DNA from: Rhodospirillales bacterium
Lineage (GTDB): Bacteria > Pseudomonadota > Alphaproteobacteria > Rhodospirillales > Casp-alpha2
Assembly (NCBI GenBank): GCA_021775095.1
Contig: JAJFII010000017.1
Span: forward strand, 41,319-105,318
Length of the DNA stretch: 64,000 nucleotides
Direction of reading: 5' to 3'
Shown here piece after piece: positions 7,868-17,400 of this stretch. Made by a program: the position numbers and the translations under genes. Position 1 is the first letter of the stretch; each line of letters begins with the position of its first letter. The notes under the pieces are model-generated. The model searched no databases, was not told where the DNA came from, and was given only the letters and a program-made list of their open reading frames with translations.

Positions 7868-9064
7868 ATGACTGACCCCACCGGCTTGCCGCGCATTCGA
7901 CTGCGTCCGGGTGCCGATTCGCGTTTCAAGCGCGGCCACAATTGGGTTTATTCCAACGAAATCGAAATGGATGATGCCGCCAAGGCGCTGCCCGCCGGGT
8001 CGATGGTACAACTCCTGCGCAGTGACAAAAAGGAATTGGGTGTCGGCACATTTAACCCCCATACGCTGATCGCCTATCGCGGTTTCAGTCGCTCGGGTTC
8101 GCGACCTGTTGACGGCAAGCTCATCAAAGACCGCCTGACACGCGCGCGCGCCCTGCGCGAGGCTTTGTTTGGCGAACCCCATTATCGCCTGATTCACGGC
8201 GACGCCGATGGCCTGCCCGGTTTGGTGATTGACCGGTTTGCCGACACGGTTGTTGTACAGACGGCGACGGCCGGCATGGACCAGTTGCTTGATCAGGTCA
8301 TCGTCGCCCTGGAAAAACTGATCTCGCCGTCGACAATCGTGATAAGCAACGACGGCAAATTCCGCAATCTGGAACACCTTGATCGCTACTCGAAAGTGGT
8401 TAAAGGCGGAGCCAACGGGGCGATCGAGGTCCGGGAAAATGACCTAACGTTTTATGCCGACCCCCTGAACGGCCAGAAATCCGGATGGTTCTTTGACCAG
8501 CGGCGGAACCGGGCCTTTGTCAGCGGCCTGGCAAAAGGACGAAATGCCGTCGACCTCTACAGTTATGCCGGTGGCTTTGGGATTACTGCGGCAGCGGCAG
8601 GGGCCACCAATGTGTTGATGATTGATCGTTCGGAAAGGGCCTTGGATTTGGCGCGAAAAGCCGCCGAAACCAATGGCCTTGCCAGTGCCTGCCAATTCAG
8701 TGCAACCGAAGTCTTTGGCGCCCTGGAGCGGTTTCAGGAGGGCAAACGTCGGTTTGGACTGGTGATCGCTGATCCGCCGGCCTTTATAAAAACCAAAAAA
8801 GACGTGGCCACCGGCATCAAAGGTTACAAAAAACTTGCCCGGCTGAGTGCGACCGCCGTTGAACCCCAAGGTTTTTTGTTTATTGCGTCGTGCTCACACA
8901 ACATGCACGAAGATCGGTTCATTGAAGAAACCTCGCGTGGCATTGGCCAGGCCGGCCGCTCGCCCCGCCTGATTTATCGTTCGGGTGCCGGCCCGGACCA
9001 TCCGGTCCACCCGTTCATGCCAGAATCTGAATATTTAAAAGCCCTGGTTTATCAACTGGATTAA
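7868..9064 (+). CDS. rlmI: 23S rRNA m5C methyltransferase, RlmI family
   Basis: 398-aa SAM-dependent methyltransferase. The N-terminal ~75 residues form a PUA RNA-binding domain (RIRLRPGADSRFKRGHNWVYSNEI). The middle part (DGLPGLVIDRF) and a Rossmann domain follow. SAM motif I is AVDLYSYAGGFGI (~230-242), motif IV is IADPPAF (~300-306) and a motif VI cysteine lies in IASCSHNM (~338-345). These features and the length match RlmI/YccW, which methylates C1962 of E. coli 23S rRNA. The ATG is preceded by AAAAGGAAATAGC. It lies 36 bp after ggt and is probably co-transcribed with it. Confidence 0.9.
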   Translation: MTDPTGLPRIRLRPGADSRFKRGHNWVYSNEIEMDDAAKALPAGSMVQLLRSDKKELGVGTFNPHTLIAYRGFSRSGSRPVDGKLIKDRLTRARALREALFGEPHYRLIHGDADGLPGLVIDRFADTVVVQTATAGMDQLLDQVIVALEKLISPSTIVISNDGKFRNLEHLDRYSKVVKGGANGAIEVRENDLTFYADPLNGQKSGWFFDQRRNRAFVSGLAKGRNAVDLYSYAGGFGITAAAAGATNVLMIDRSERALDLARKAAETNGLASACQFSATEVFGALERFQEGKRRFGLVIADPPAFIKTKKDVATGIKGYKKLARLSATAVEPQGFLFIASCSHNMHEDRFIEETSRGIGQAGRSPRLIYRSGAGPDHPVHPFMPESEYLKALVYQLD

Positions 9065-9095
9065 AAAAGCCCGCAGCCAACAGGCCACCTTGCGG
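9063..9095 (-). terminator. Likely terminator of the 12.8-9.2 kb minus-strand operon
   Basis: Read leftward, an imperfect hairpin (CCGCA/TGCGG outer stem at 95-91 and 75-71, GCC/GGC inner stem, bulge of five bases) ends in GCTTTTTT. It lies between the convergent rlmI and sensor-kinase genes. The T-run is on the minus strand, so it best serves the kinase operon. Confidence 0.45.
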
Positions 9096-9158
9096 CAGGG
9101 TTTTCAGATCCTCCGCCTATCACGACGGAGGACTACGACGGGGGATCACGACGGGGTT

Positions 9159-10586
9159 TCAGGCGGGGTTTTTGCGACTGACGGGAAGGGTTATTTTAAA
9201 AGTCGTTCCCGCCGGCCGATCCAGGTGTTCAATATCGCCGCCATGGGCCCTCAAGACGTCGCGGACGATGACCAGCCCCAATCCCGTGCCGCCCTCCTTA
9301 ACCGACCCGACAAAGGGTTGGAACAGACGTTCCCGGGCGCGGTCGGCCAGGCCGGGTCCGTCGTCCGAGACGAAAATGATGAGGCCGTCGGCCTCAGACC
9401 AGGCCTCAATGGTTATCTCACTGGCACCCGCTTCATGGGCATTGCGGCCAAGATTGGCGAAGGCTCTGAACAACTGTTCCCGATCCCCGACGATGAGCAA
9501 ATCCGGGTCGATCCTGTTGTTCCAAAGGATGTCGGCGCTCGGCTTGACTTCAAAATTGTCTTCCACCGGTTCCGACAGGTGAATACCCACTTCGTCGAGT
9601 AAATCGAACAGGGCAAAGCGAGAAATGTTCATCTGCGGCACACCCTGGCCCACATAATTGAGCGTCTGGCTACACAACTTGACGGCTTTATCGATGGAAT
9701 CATAGAGCCGCGGCAAGGTTCTTTTGACTTCCGGATCGTCAACCAGGGCCAGTTTGTCAAAGGCCAATACGGCGGTCGCCAGGGAATTGCGCAAATCGTG
9801 GTTTATTTTTGCCATGCCCGCCCCAAGCGTCGCCAGGCGGGACTGTTGTGCCAGAGCTTTACGAACCTCATCCTGCATCCGTGCCAGTTCGCGTTCCGTG
9901 ATTCCAATCTCGTCACGCCGTCCCGACGGCGGTATCTCTCTTAAGGCGTCCTCCGGTGATCGTCTGAATTGGCGGATACTTGCCGTAATCCGACGCATGG
10001 GCCGGATCAATAACCAGTTCAGGGTCAAATAAACCAGGGTTGCAGCAAACACCGATATGACCACAGACAAATTGACAATCCGCGTTGAAAAGGCATACAT
10101 GGCTTCACGCATGGGGGTTTCGTCCATAACGATTTCGACCATCACCGACGGGTCTTTCTGAGACGTACCGATGACTCTCAGAACCCGGTTTCTATTTTGC
10201 AACAGGGTTTCGAAGGCGTCTTTGATCCACATAAAAAAGGATTCTTCATTGACATCAATGGTCCGGTCGACTTTGGGCGGCATCGACTTGGAAACCATCA
10301 ACACCCGCTGTTCGGGCCGATGCAGGACGATTCCATAGGCTTCCGCATGGAACAACAGTTTGTCGCCCAGTCCCTTATCGACGATTCCTTCCGGAATGGC
10401 TTCCAGCGCCAATGTCGCCAAATGGGCCCAAACGATCCGCTCTTCCATATAAACCTTTCGAAACCGCGATACGGACGGAGTCCAGATCAAGGCTTCGGCG
10501 ATCATAATAAAAAAGATCGTCAACATCAGCAGACGTATCGACAGGCCGGTGAACAGAGACGGGGAATCGACGGTTTTTTTTGCCAT
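9159..10586 (-). CDS. Membrane sensor histidine kinase (orphan)
   Basis: 475 aa. Two membrane helices (about 13-35 and 171-193) frame a ~135-residue periplasmic sensor. A HAMP-like linker (192-245) leads to the phosphoacceptor box KINHDLRNSLA with His263. The ATPase domain has a HEAGASEIT-type N box, DDGPGLADRARERLF (G1/F) and GGTGLGLVIVRDV (G2). The H box with Asp-Leu-Arg-Asn is the variant of HDxRN-type kinases. No response regulator is adjacent. The start lies 15 bp after the stop of the flavoprotein gene upstream, so the three minus-strand genes at 12.8-9.2 kb probably form one operon. The signal sensed is unknown. Confidence 0.85.
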   Translation of the reverse strand: MAKKTVDSPSLFTGLSIRLLMLTIFFIMIAEALIWTPSVSRFRKVYMEERIVWAHLATLALEAIPEGIVDKGLGDKLLFHAEAYGIVLHRPEQRVLMVSKSMPPKVDRTIDVNEESFFMWIKDAFETLLQNRNRVLRVIGTSQKDPSVMVEIVMDETPMREAMYAFSTRIVNLSVVISVFAATLVYLTLNWLLIRPMRRITASIRQFRRSPEDALREIPPSGRRDEIGITERELARMQDEVRKALAQQSRLATLGAGMAKINHDLRNSLATAVLAFDKLALVDDPEVKRTLPRLYDSIDKAVKLCSQTLNYVGQGVPQMNISRFALFDLLDEVGIHLSEPVEDNFEVKPSADILWNNRIDPDLLIVGDREQLFRAFANLGRNAHEAGASEITIEAWSEADGLIIFVSDDGPGLADRARERLFQPFVGSVKEGGTGLGLVIVRDVLRAHGGDIEHLDRPAGTTFKITLPVSRKNPA

Positions 10587-10601
10587 AACTGGCTTTAATC
10601 A

Positions 10602-12029
10602 TTACCCAAATTTGGCTAAAAAGCGAACGATTTTACGGGTCTTTTCGCTGAACAGGGACGGTGTATAAAAACTGCCGGCGGCGCGTTTGGAAATTTCACC
10701 TAATGTGGGATAGGGCACGATTATCTGCGCAATATCACCAATCTTCATGCCCTTGGACAGGGCCAGCACCCAGGTTTGGATCAGTTCACCGGCTTGCCGC
10801 CCGACAATCCCACAGCCCAGAATTTTCCCTTTTTTACTGGTGACAACCTTGATCAACCCGCCTTTCGCCCCCTCCGCCAAAGCCCGGTCATTCTCCGCGT
10901 AAGGCCAGGTTAAAACCCGCGTGCTGTCGCCATGGATTTCGCGCGCCTGATCTTCCGTCAGACCGACCTGGGCCAGTTCCGGCGAGGTGAACGTCACCCA
11001 CGGCACGAACCGGTGATCGGCCTTTGACGGCAGGCGGAACAAGGCATTTTTGATGACAATGTTCGCATGATATCCGGCCACGTGGGTAAATTGAAAACCG
11101 CCGGCAACATCACCAATGGCAAATATTTTTTTGTTGGAGGTTCGCATCCTCGCGTCGACCTCGATGCCCTTTGGCGAATAACCGATCCCAGCCTTTTCCA
11201 GGTCCATGCCATTTACATTGGGGCGCCGTCCGGCAGCAACCAACAGATGGCTGCCGTCTACCGATTGTTCTTTACCGTCTTTTTCGACGATCACCCGAAC
11301 CCCTTTGGCGGTTTTTTTAATCCGTAAAACCTTTATGTCCTCATGCAGGTCAATCCCTTCATGGAGGATTTGTTTACGTACCGCGTCGACAAGTTCGGCA
11401 TCGTCCTTGGGCATAATCTTGAACATTTCGAGCACACTGACATCGGCTCCCAACTGTTTGTGGGCCTGGGCCATCTCGATCCCAATCGGCCCACCACCAA
11501 TAACAATCAGGTGTTTGGGGATTTCGGCGAGGTCGAAAATGGTTTCGTTGATCAAATAAGGCACCTCGTCAATTCCGGGAATAGGCGGCACGAAAGCCCG
11601 GCTGCCGGTGGCAATCACTACCCGGCGGGCGCGAATGCGGGTATCGCCCGCCACAACCTCCTGGCGGCCGGCCATTTTCCCTTCCGCCTCGATCACCTGG
11701 ACACCCAGACTTTCAAACCGCTCGACGGAATCATTGGGTTCAATGGCGGCGATGGTATTTCGCACATGGCCATAAACACCAGCAGCGTCAATCTTTTTAA
11801 TTTGCCCCTGAATACCAAACCGCCCGGCGTCGCGAACCGCTTGCGCCGCATGTCCGGCGGCCAGCAGAGCCTTCGACGGCACGCAGCCATAGTTGAGGCA
11901 ATCCCCGCCCATTTTATGTTTTTCGATCAAAACGGTGCTGGCGCCCATTTGAGCCGCCCCCGCCGCAACCGACAAACCGCCAGAGCCTGCGCCAATGACG
12001 CAAATGTCTACATGTAATGTTTTTGTCAT
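10602..12029 (-). CDS. Mercuric-reductase-like FAD/NAD-dependent disulfide oxidoreductase
   Basis: 475-aa class I pyridine-nucleotide disulfide oxidoreductase. The FAD-binding GAGSGGLS is at residues 13-20, the redox-active pair Cys44/Cys49 sits in GGDCLNYGCVPSK, the NAD-binding GGGPIGIE is near 178, and the second FAD motif (FAIGDVAGG) is near 304. The C-terminus ends in FLAKFG and lacks the Cys-Cys pair and the N-terminal metal-binding domain of true MerA, so mercury reduction is unlikely. Such proteins are commonly paired or fused with TVP38-type membrane proteins, as here (16 bp downstream of that gene). The natural substrate is not known. It may equally be called dihydrolipoyl-dehydrogenase-like. 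Confidence 0.85.
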   Translation of the reverse strand: MTKTLHVDICVIGAGSGGLSVAAGAAQMGASTVLIEKHKMGGDCLNYGCVPSKALLAAGHAAQAVRDAGRFGIQGQIKKIDAAGVYGHVRNTIAAIEPNDSVERFESLGVQVIEAEGKMAGRQEVVAGDTRIRARRVVIATGSRAFVPPIPGIDEVPYLINETIFDLAEIPKHLIVIGGGPIGIEMAQAHKQLGADVSVLEMFKIMPKDDAELVDAVRKQILHEGIDLHEDIKVLRIKKTAKGVRVIVEKDGKEQSVDGSHLLVAAGRRPNVNGMDLEKAGIGYSPKGIEVDARMRTSNKKIFAIGDVAGGFQFTHVAGYHANIVIKNALFRLPSKADHRFVPWVTFTSPELAQVGLTEDQAREIHGDSTRVLTWPYAENDRALAEGAKGGLIKVVTSKKGKILGCGIVGRQAGELIQTWVLALSKGMKIGDIAQIIVPYPTLGEISKRAAGSFYTPSLFSEKTRKIVRFLAKFG

Positions 12030-12045
12030 AAGGGTCCTAACTCAT

Positions 12046-12807
12046 TCAAGACGACGTGCCGTTGGTTTTGACCCTTTTGTAGATGATTGGGACCAAAGAG
12101 AGTACCGCAAGCGCCAAAATCGGTCCCAAAATATCCGGCTGGAAGATGATTTTCAAATCCGGCATACCGCCGGCGTCAAACACCGCTCCCAATCCGTTAC
12201 CGACACTGCAGAACACCGCCGTTCCCGGAATGATCCCAAAAAACGTGCCGATGACAAAGGTCCGCATGGGCACCCCAAGAAAGGCTGGAACCAGGTTAAC
12301 CAGCCAGAAAGGGAAGAGCGGAACCAGCCTTAAAAACAACAGATAACTCAAGGCATTAGACTTAAAACCCTGTTCCATTTTTTCGGCCGACTTGCCGGCT
12401 TTCGATCGGAAGAAGTCGGCCAGGCAGTATCGCGCAAGAATAAAAATCAGCAAAGCACCCAACGTTGCGGCGGAGACCACATAGAGAGTAGCCTGCACGG
12501 TTCCAAAAATAAATCCACCGGCCAGGGTCATCCAGGTCGCGCCGGGCAGGGACAGGGCGACGACAACCGCATATAGGGCGATAAAACTGCCGATGGCCAT
12601 CATTTGGTTGGATTCTGACCAGCGAATCAATTCTTCGCGGTTATCGCGCAGGGCTTCGAAGGACAGATACTGATTCAGACCCAGACCAAAAAACCCGGCG
12701 ACCACCGCAATCAAGACAAAAAGCGGAAGGACTTTTTTTACGCTCAAACCGCCCGATTTTCCCTCAGTGGGTGTTGCCGTCGGCTGCTTTGTTGGATGGT
12801 CGGTCAC
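12046..12807 (-). CDS. TVP38/TMEM64 (DedA-like) inner membrane protein
   Basis: 253-aa polytopic membrane protein of the SNARE-associated/VTT family. After a ~25-residue cytoplasmic tail come about six hydrophobic segments. Family hallmarks are LPGATWMTLAGGFIFG (~103-118), the FLRLVPLFPFWLVNLVPAFLGVP region (~170-190) and GTFFGIIPGTAVFCSVGNGLG (~197-217). Members of this superfamily act as lipid scramblases or in membrane homeostasis; what this one moves is unknown. It is first in the operon with the flavoprotein and sensor kinase, an arrangement that suggests a redox role at the membrane. Confidence 0.88.
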   Translation of the reverse strand: MTDHPTKQPTATPTEGKSGGLSVKKVLPLFVLIAVVAGFFGLGLNQYLSFEALRDNREELIRWSESNQMMAIGSFIALYAVVVALSLPGATWMTLAGGFIFGTVQATLYVVSAATLGALLIFILARYCLADFFRSKAGKSAEKMEQGFKSNALSYLLFLRLVPLFPFWLVNLVPAFLGVPMRTFVIGTFFGIIPGTAVFCSVGNGLGAVFDAGGMPDLKIIFQPDILGPILALAVLSLVPIIYKRVKTNGTSS

Positions 12808-13019
12808 AAATTTAACTTTCTCATAAACCGCAATTACACCGCCTCGCGGGTGCGAAGCCGATGCCTATAAATTTTATTCTAGTTGCTGATGGCGTGACAA
12901 AGGAGACACTGTTAATAACAATACCGTGAGATATTTGTAATTGCCCTGCCCGCGCCAGAGCCCCGCGTTCAACGGATCTGGAACAGCTCTGCGACGGTCA
13001 GGGATGATCCGGCGGCGGC

Positions 13020-14282
13020 CTATTCGGCAGCTTTTGCGGCGGCTCCGGAGCCCGGCATTTGCCGTGGCAAGGTGCTCACGGTAACAAGAATAACTGCCGC
13101 CGCCCCGGCCAGGATGCGAAACAGGGTATCAAATCCCCAGTTTAGATAGACATAGGAGATCAACGGCAGGGCGACGGCCAAAACAGAAAAACTGACAACG
13201 TAACGGATGCCATAAATCCGTGCCCGATTGGTGCCGCTGGCGGTCTTGGCGATCATATAATCGTTAATGGGTATTTGCCCGAAAGCGCCGAGCATAAATC
13301 CCAGGGCAACCGCCAGGGCTAACCCATCCCTTAAGCCGGGCATCAACAAAAAAAACAAAATCTGCAGGGCCGCAACGGCCATAAACACCTTGCGCGGGCC
13401 AAAGGCGTCGAGACTGCGGCCGACAATCAACTGGGCGATCGAGGCAACGGCAAAAACCGTAAACGCCATAAAGCCGATCATCGTCGCCACGTCGCCCTCG
13501 CCGGATCCGATCAGGCGCGCGACACCTCGGGACATCTCGAAGGCGAGATTTTGCAGGCGTTCGTCGAATATTTTTGGCAACGCAAAGGTCGTTGACTGGA
13601 AGATCACGGACGAAACCGCGGTTGTCAGAAAGACAATGACCGCAACCCGAATGATCATCGCCCGCTGCGCCGCCGAGACATCTCCGGCAGCCTGCGGGGC
13701 CACCGATCCGGCACCCTTGTGGTCGTCGTGGATGGTTCGCCAGCGCACAGCCAGATAGATCAGACCAACGGCAATGGATACCACACCTGGCAAAATAAAC
13801 GCCATCCGCCATCCGCCATTGTCAATCAGGTATCCGGTGATCAGGGCGGCGCAGGCCACACCCAAATTACCCCAGACACCATTGCTGGCGATGCGCATTC
13901 CCGTGTCGCGCCACTTCAAGGTCACAAGGGCCAGCCCAACCGGATGATAAATCGCGGCAAAAATACCGATGACAAAAAGACGCACACCCATCTGCAGCGG
14001 TGTCTCGGCAAAACCGGCGACTATTGCAGCAAGGCCGATGCCGATAAAAAACACGCACATCATGCCGTCCCGGCTCCATTTATCGGCCAGCCAGCCGGCC
14101 GGCAAGGAAAACAAACCAAAGGCAAAAAACCCGGGCGTCGCATAGACCAGGAGCTCCGCATAACCAACACCCCATTCGCGGCTCAGTGCCAGGGCGGCAA
14201 CCGTGGCAAACACCAGCGTGAACAGGTGGTCAAGAAAGTGCCCGATGTTAAGAAGCAAAAAATAAAACGAGTCTCGGTTCAT
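13020..14282 (-). CDS. MFS transporter
   Basis: Major facilitator of about 420 aa with twelve predicted membrane helices. The motif-A-like loop between helices 2 and 3 is PAGWLADKWSRDGM. A long central loop (DDHKGAGSVAPQAAGDVSAAQRA) separates the two halves. The ATG at 14282 (MNRDSFYFLLLN) is preferred, with GGGGA about 9 bp upstream; an in-frame ATG at 14366 would add 28 polar, arginine-rich residues that do not look like a transporter N-terminus. It is divergent from an AraC regulator that probably controls it. The substrate cannot be told. Confidence 0.85.
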   Translation of the reverse strand: MNRDSFYFLLLNIGHFLDHLFTLVFATVAALALSREWGVGYAELLVYATPGFFAFGLFSLPAGWLADKWSRDGMMCVFFIGIGLAAIVAGFAETPLQMGVRLFVIGIFAAIYHPVGLALVTLKWRDTGMRIASNGVWGNLGVACAALITGYLIDNGGWRMAFILPGVVSIAVGLIYLAVRWRTIHDDHKGAGSVAPQAAGDVSAAQRAMIIRVAVIVFLTTAVSSVIFQSTTFALPKIFDERLQNLAFEMSRGVARLIGSGEGDVATMIGFMAFTVFAVASIAQLIVGRSLDAFGPRKVFMAVAALQILFFLLMPGLRDGLALAVALGFMLGAFGQIPINDYMIAKTASGTNRARIYGIRYVVSFSVLAVALPLISYVYLNWGFDTLFRILAGAAAVILVTVSTLPRQMPGSGAAAKAAE

Positions 14283-14449
14283 GGCCTGCGGTTCCCCAAA
14301 GAACTTTTGAAAATTGTCGTTCGTTGTCGACCGGCGGCGGCGGGCCGGGGCGATACAATCGGGCATTTATACACTTGTCTGATTATCTATGTCATGCCAA
14401 TGTTTAGCGATTTTCTGCCAAACCAATTGGAACCCGCTGAGGCAATCAT

Positions 14450-15235
14450 ATGACACAGCCGTCCCGACGCAGCACAAACGCCCGACATTTTCAGGGGTTG
14501 GCCCAATCCATCGGTGTCATGGCCAAAAGTTTTGACGACGGATTTGTCATCGCTCAGCATGATCACGAACGCGATCAACTACTTTATGCAAAATCCGGCA
14601 TCATGCGGTTGCGTACCGATCATCAGGCCTGGATCGTGCCACCGGATGTCGCCGTATACATCCCCGCCGGAATCGGCCACTCGGTCAGCATGCAGGGTTC
14701 CGTCGACATGAGAACCCTTTATATTGACGCCACCAAAATCCAAAAACCGGCCCAGACGTTGAGTGTGGTCGCCATTTCCGGATTGTTGCGCGCACTTATT
14801 CTGGCGCTCAGTGAAGAGCCCGTTGACTATGACATAAAAGGGCGCGGCGGGCTCATGGCGCAACTGATTGAAATGGAAATAAACAACGCGCCCGATCTGT
14901 CGCTCAACATTCCCTTGCCGAAGGACGCCCGTCTGCAAAGGGTTTGTGGGGCCCTGCTTGCTGATCCGGCCGACCGCCGTACCCTTGACGGCTGGTCCCA
15001 TGTTGCCGGTGCCTCGACCCGGACCCTGGCCCGGTTGTTCGAGCTCGATCTTGGCATGAGTTTTAGCCACTGGCGCCGTCGTGTGCGCTTCCATAGCGCC
15101 CTGGAAGCCCTGGCCCGGGGCACCGCCGTTGCCATCGTCGCTGGCCGCCATGGTTATCGGAGCACCAGTGCCTTTTCCGCCGCCTTTCGCTCGGAAATGG
15201 GAGCATCGCCGTCGCGGATCAGCGCCGAGCCCTGA
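14450..15235 (+). CDS. AraC-family regulator with cupin sensor domain
   Basis: 261 aa. An N-terminal cupin-like fold (HDHERDQLLYAKSGIM at ~35-50 and VPPDVAVYIPAGIGHSV at ~64-80) carries histidines typical of the small-AraC/NimR subgroup. The C-terminal ~100 residues form the double helix-turn-helix, with the second recognition region as GRHGYRSTSAFSAAFRSEMGASPS. The start at 14450 lacks a strong ribosome site. Divergence from the MFS gene 167 bp away (using its ATG at 14282) is the same architecture as the E. coli nimR/nimT pair, so local control of the transporter is likely. The inducer is unknown. Confidence 0.88.
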   Translation: MTQPSRRSTNARHFQGLAQSIGVMAKSFDDGFVIAQHDHERDQLLYAKSGIMRLRTDHQAWIVPPDVAVYIPAGIGHSVSMQGSVDMRTLYIDATKIQKPAQTLSVVAISGLLRALILALSEEPVDYDIKGRGGLMAQLIEMEINNAPDLSLNIPLPKDARLQRVCGALLADPADRRTLDGWSHVAGASTRTLARLFELDLGMSFSHWRRRVRFHSALEALARGTAVAIVAGRHGYRSTSAFSAAFRSEMGASPSRISAEP

Positions 15236-15325
15236 AAAATCTCGGGTTTGTTTTAGCGCCGATAAATTCCTGCCGGCGTCGCTTTCCAAATATCGGGTTT
15301 TTCAGCCCCTTATATCCCTGCCGCC

Positions 15326-17077
15326 CTAAGCCAAACCGTTAAAATCATCCAGCAACATACGAATGCGACCGGAATCCACCTGGTCCATGATCAGATTTGC
15401 CCGATTGGACGCGGCGACGGCGTCCATTTCCCGTATCCGTTGTTTGACCCGGGGAATGTTTGACGGCGACATGGAGAATTCCCTGAGACCCAGACCGGCC
15501 AGAATAACCGTCAGGTTCGGGTCGCCGGCCATTTCACCGCAAATGCTAATGGGAATCCGGGCTTTCATGGCGGCACCCGTGGTAAATTGAATTAACCGGA
15601 GAACCGCCGGATGGAGGGGATCAAAAAGCCCCGCCACATGTTCATTGGCCCGGTCGACGGCCAGAGTATACATGGTCAGGTCATTCGATCCGATGGCCAG
15701 AAAATCGCTAACCTGAGCCAGGGCGTCGGCCGCAAGTGCGGCACCCGGCACTTCAATCATGGTGCCCAGCGCCGGCAGCTGCGGCGGTATTTTTACCCGT
15801 CGGCGTTTTAACTGGGCAGCCGCTTTGACGAGGATTTTACGGGCCCGCAGGACCTCGTTGACTGTGGTGACCATGGGCAATAAAATACGTACCGGCCCAT
15901 AGTTTGCGGCCCGCAACATGGCCCGAAACTGGGTTTCCAGAAGCTCCGGTTTTAACAAGGACAAACGAATTCCCCGCAACCCCAGGGCGGTTGTCACACT
16001 GTCATCCATTTCTCCGACCACCGCGTCGGCGGCTTTATCGGCACCCACATCCAGGGTGCGGATCGTCACCGGATGCCCATTCATGCCCTCGACGATTTGC
16101 CGCATGATCCCAAACTGCTCGTCTTCTGTTGGTACCGTTGGCCGGTTCATGAACATAAATTCGCTGCGCATGAGACCGACCCCCTCGGCGGCGACCTGGC
16201 CGATCATCTTCATCTCAATGGGCAATTCAATATTGGCCTGCAATTTGAACGTCGTGCCATCGCGGCTGATCGCCGGCTGCGTCTTTAACCGGGCCAGCCG
16301 TTTGGTGGTTTTTTCAAGCTCCGCACGGCGGCGTCCCAGGCGTTTCAGGGTGTCGCTGTTGGGGTTAACCACGATCAGTCCGGCCGAACCGTCAATGATC
16401 ACCGGATCACCGGTTCGGATCCCGTCCATTAACGCCGCAGCACCCAACACACTGGGAATGCCCAGTGCGCGGGCGACAATCGCCGTGTGACCTTCGGCCC
16501 CACCCAACAAGGTACCAACGCCGCAGACCGTCGACGGATCCAACTGGGCCATGTCCGCCGGGCTTAGGTTTTCAGCAATGACGATGCTGCCTTTGGGCAG
16601 GACGCTCAGGGGCCGCAGAGGATGTTTGCCGAGGTTTAATAAAATTCGATTGCCGACTTCACGAATGTCATCCAATCGGGCCGCAATATAGGAATCATCC
16701 ATCGCCTGGAAGGCTCCCGATATTTCCGCAATTTCCAATTGCACGGCAGCTTCGGCGTTGATTTTCTGTGCCCCGATGCGTTTTTCTGCGCCGCGCACCA
16801 GACGCGAGCCATCGAGCATTAGTAAATAGGCATCGAGCAAAGCCCAAAGCTCGTCGCCCGCTTCGTTGGCCATTTCCTTGGCCCGGCTTTGCAACCGGCG
16901 GACCTGGCGTTGGGCCAAGCGGACCGCCCGCGTCAGGCGATTTTCTTCGGTTTTGATATCTTTTTTGCGGATTTCGTACTCGGGAATATCAACGACACCG
17001 GTTTCGCGCACATGGGCGATGCCGGATGAAATGCCCGGTGAAACACCCAAACCTTTAAATCGCTTTTCTATTCCCAC
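15326..17077 (-). CDS. ptsI: PTS enzyme I (phosphoenolpyruvate-protein phosphotransferase)
   Basis: 583-aa enzyme I, which takes phosphate from PEP and passes it to HPr. The active-site histidine is His197 in GGAEGHTAIVAR. The C-terminal PEP-binding barrel shows MRSEFMFMNRPTVPTEDEQ (~308-326), a DVGADK motif (~347), EVPGAAL (~425) and the catalytic cysteine in ICGEMAGDP (~508). No N-terminal GAF domain is present, so it is the standard type, not EI-Ntr. GTG start at 17077. It is the last gene of the regulatory PTS block; with no sugar-specific EIIB/C nearby, the chain likely serves regulation, not sugar uptake. Confidence 0.95.
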   Translation of the reverse strand: MGIEKRFKGLGVSPGISSGIAHVRETGVVDIPEYEIRKKDIKTEENRLTRAVRLAQRQVRRLQSRAKEMANEAGDELWALLDAYLLMLDGSRLVRGAEKRIGAQKINAEAAVQLEIAEISGAFQAMDDSYIAARLDDIREVGNRILLNLGKHPLRPLSVLPKGSIVIAENLSPADMAQLDPSTVCGVGTLLGGAEGHTAIVARALGIPSVLGAAALMDGIRTGDPVIIDGSAGLIVVNPNSDTLKRLGRRRAELEKTTKRLARLKTQPAISRDGTTFKLQANIELPIEMKMIGQVAAEGVGLMRSEFMFMNRPTVPTEDEQFGIMRQIVEGMNGHPVTIRTLDVGADKAADAVVGEMDDSVTTALGLRGIRLSLLKPELLETQFRAMLRAANYGPVRILLPMVTTVNEVLRARKILVKAAAQLKRRRVKIPPQLPALGTMIEVPGAALAADALAQVSDFLAIGSNDLTMYTLAVDRANEHVAGLFDPLHPAVLRLIQFTTGAAMKARIPISICGEMAGDPNLTVILAGLGLREFSMSPSNIPRVKQRIREMDAVAASNRANLIMDQVDSGRIRMLLDDFNGLA

Positions 17078-17121
17078 GCTACCCCAGTTCCGGACAGGAC
17101 GTTTTTAAACCGCCGTTGACC

Positions 17122-17400
17122 CTATTCTTCGTCAAATTTGCGTTCAATCAATTCGCAGATCGCGGCCATGGCCTGGTCGGCGTCTTCGCCGGTGATATTC
17201 ACTTCAATTTCACATCCCATGGCCGCAGCCAGCATCATCAACCCCATAATAGACCGCCCCGATACGGTTTGCCCGCCGCGGCTCACTTGAACGTCGGCCT
17301 TAAAGCCAGAAGACGTTTGCGCAAACTTTGCCGCCGCACGGGCATGCAGACCCCGTTGGTTGACAATTTTGATCGCCCGCTGATGAGCTTGTTCTGCCAC
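17122..17400 (-). CDS. ptsH: PTS phosphocarrier protein HPr
   Basis: 92-aa HPr. The phosphoacceptor is His19 in NQRGLHARAAAKFAQ, and the HprK target serine is Ser50 in GRSIMGLMML, the counterpart of Ser46. The GTG start overlaps the last base of the EIIA stop codon, so translation is probably coupled. Both phosphorylation sites are intact, consistent with the HprK encoded three genes upstream. Confidence 0.95.
   Translation of the reverse strand: MAEQAHQRAIKIVNQRGLHARAAAKFAQTSSGFKADVQVSRGGQTVSGRSIMGLMMLAAAMGCEIEVNITGEDADQAMAAICELIERKFDEE

Noticed and set aside
10602..12029. Calling this gene merA
   Set aside because: The C-terminal Cys-Cys pair and N-terminal metal-binding domain are absent; only the flavin disulfide core is shared.
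15236..15325. Possible terminator between the AraC gene and ptsI
   Set aside because: The stem has a mismatch and no T-run follows; support too weak.
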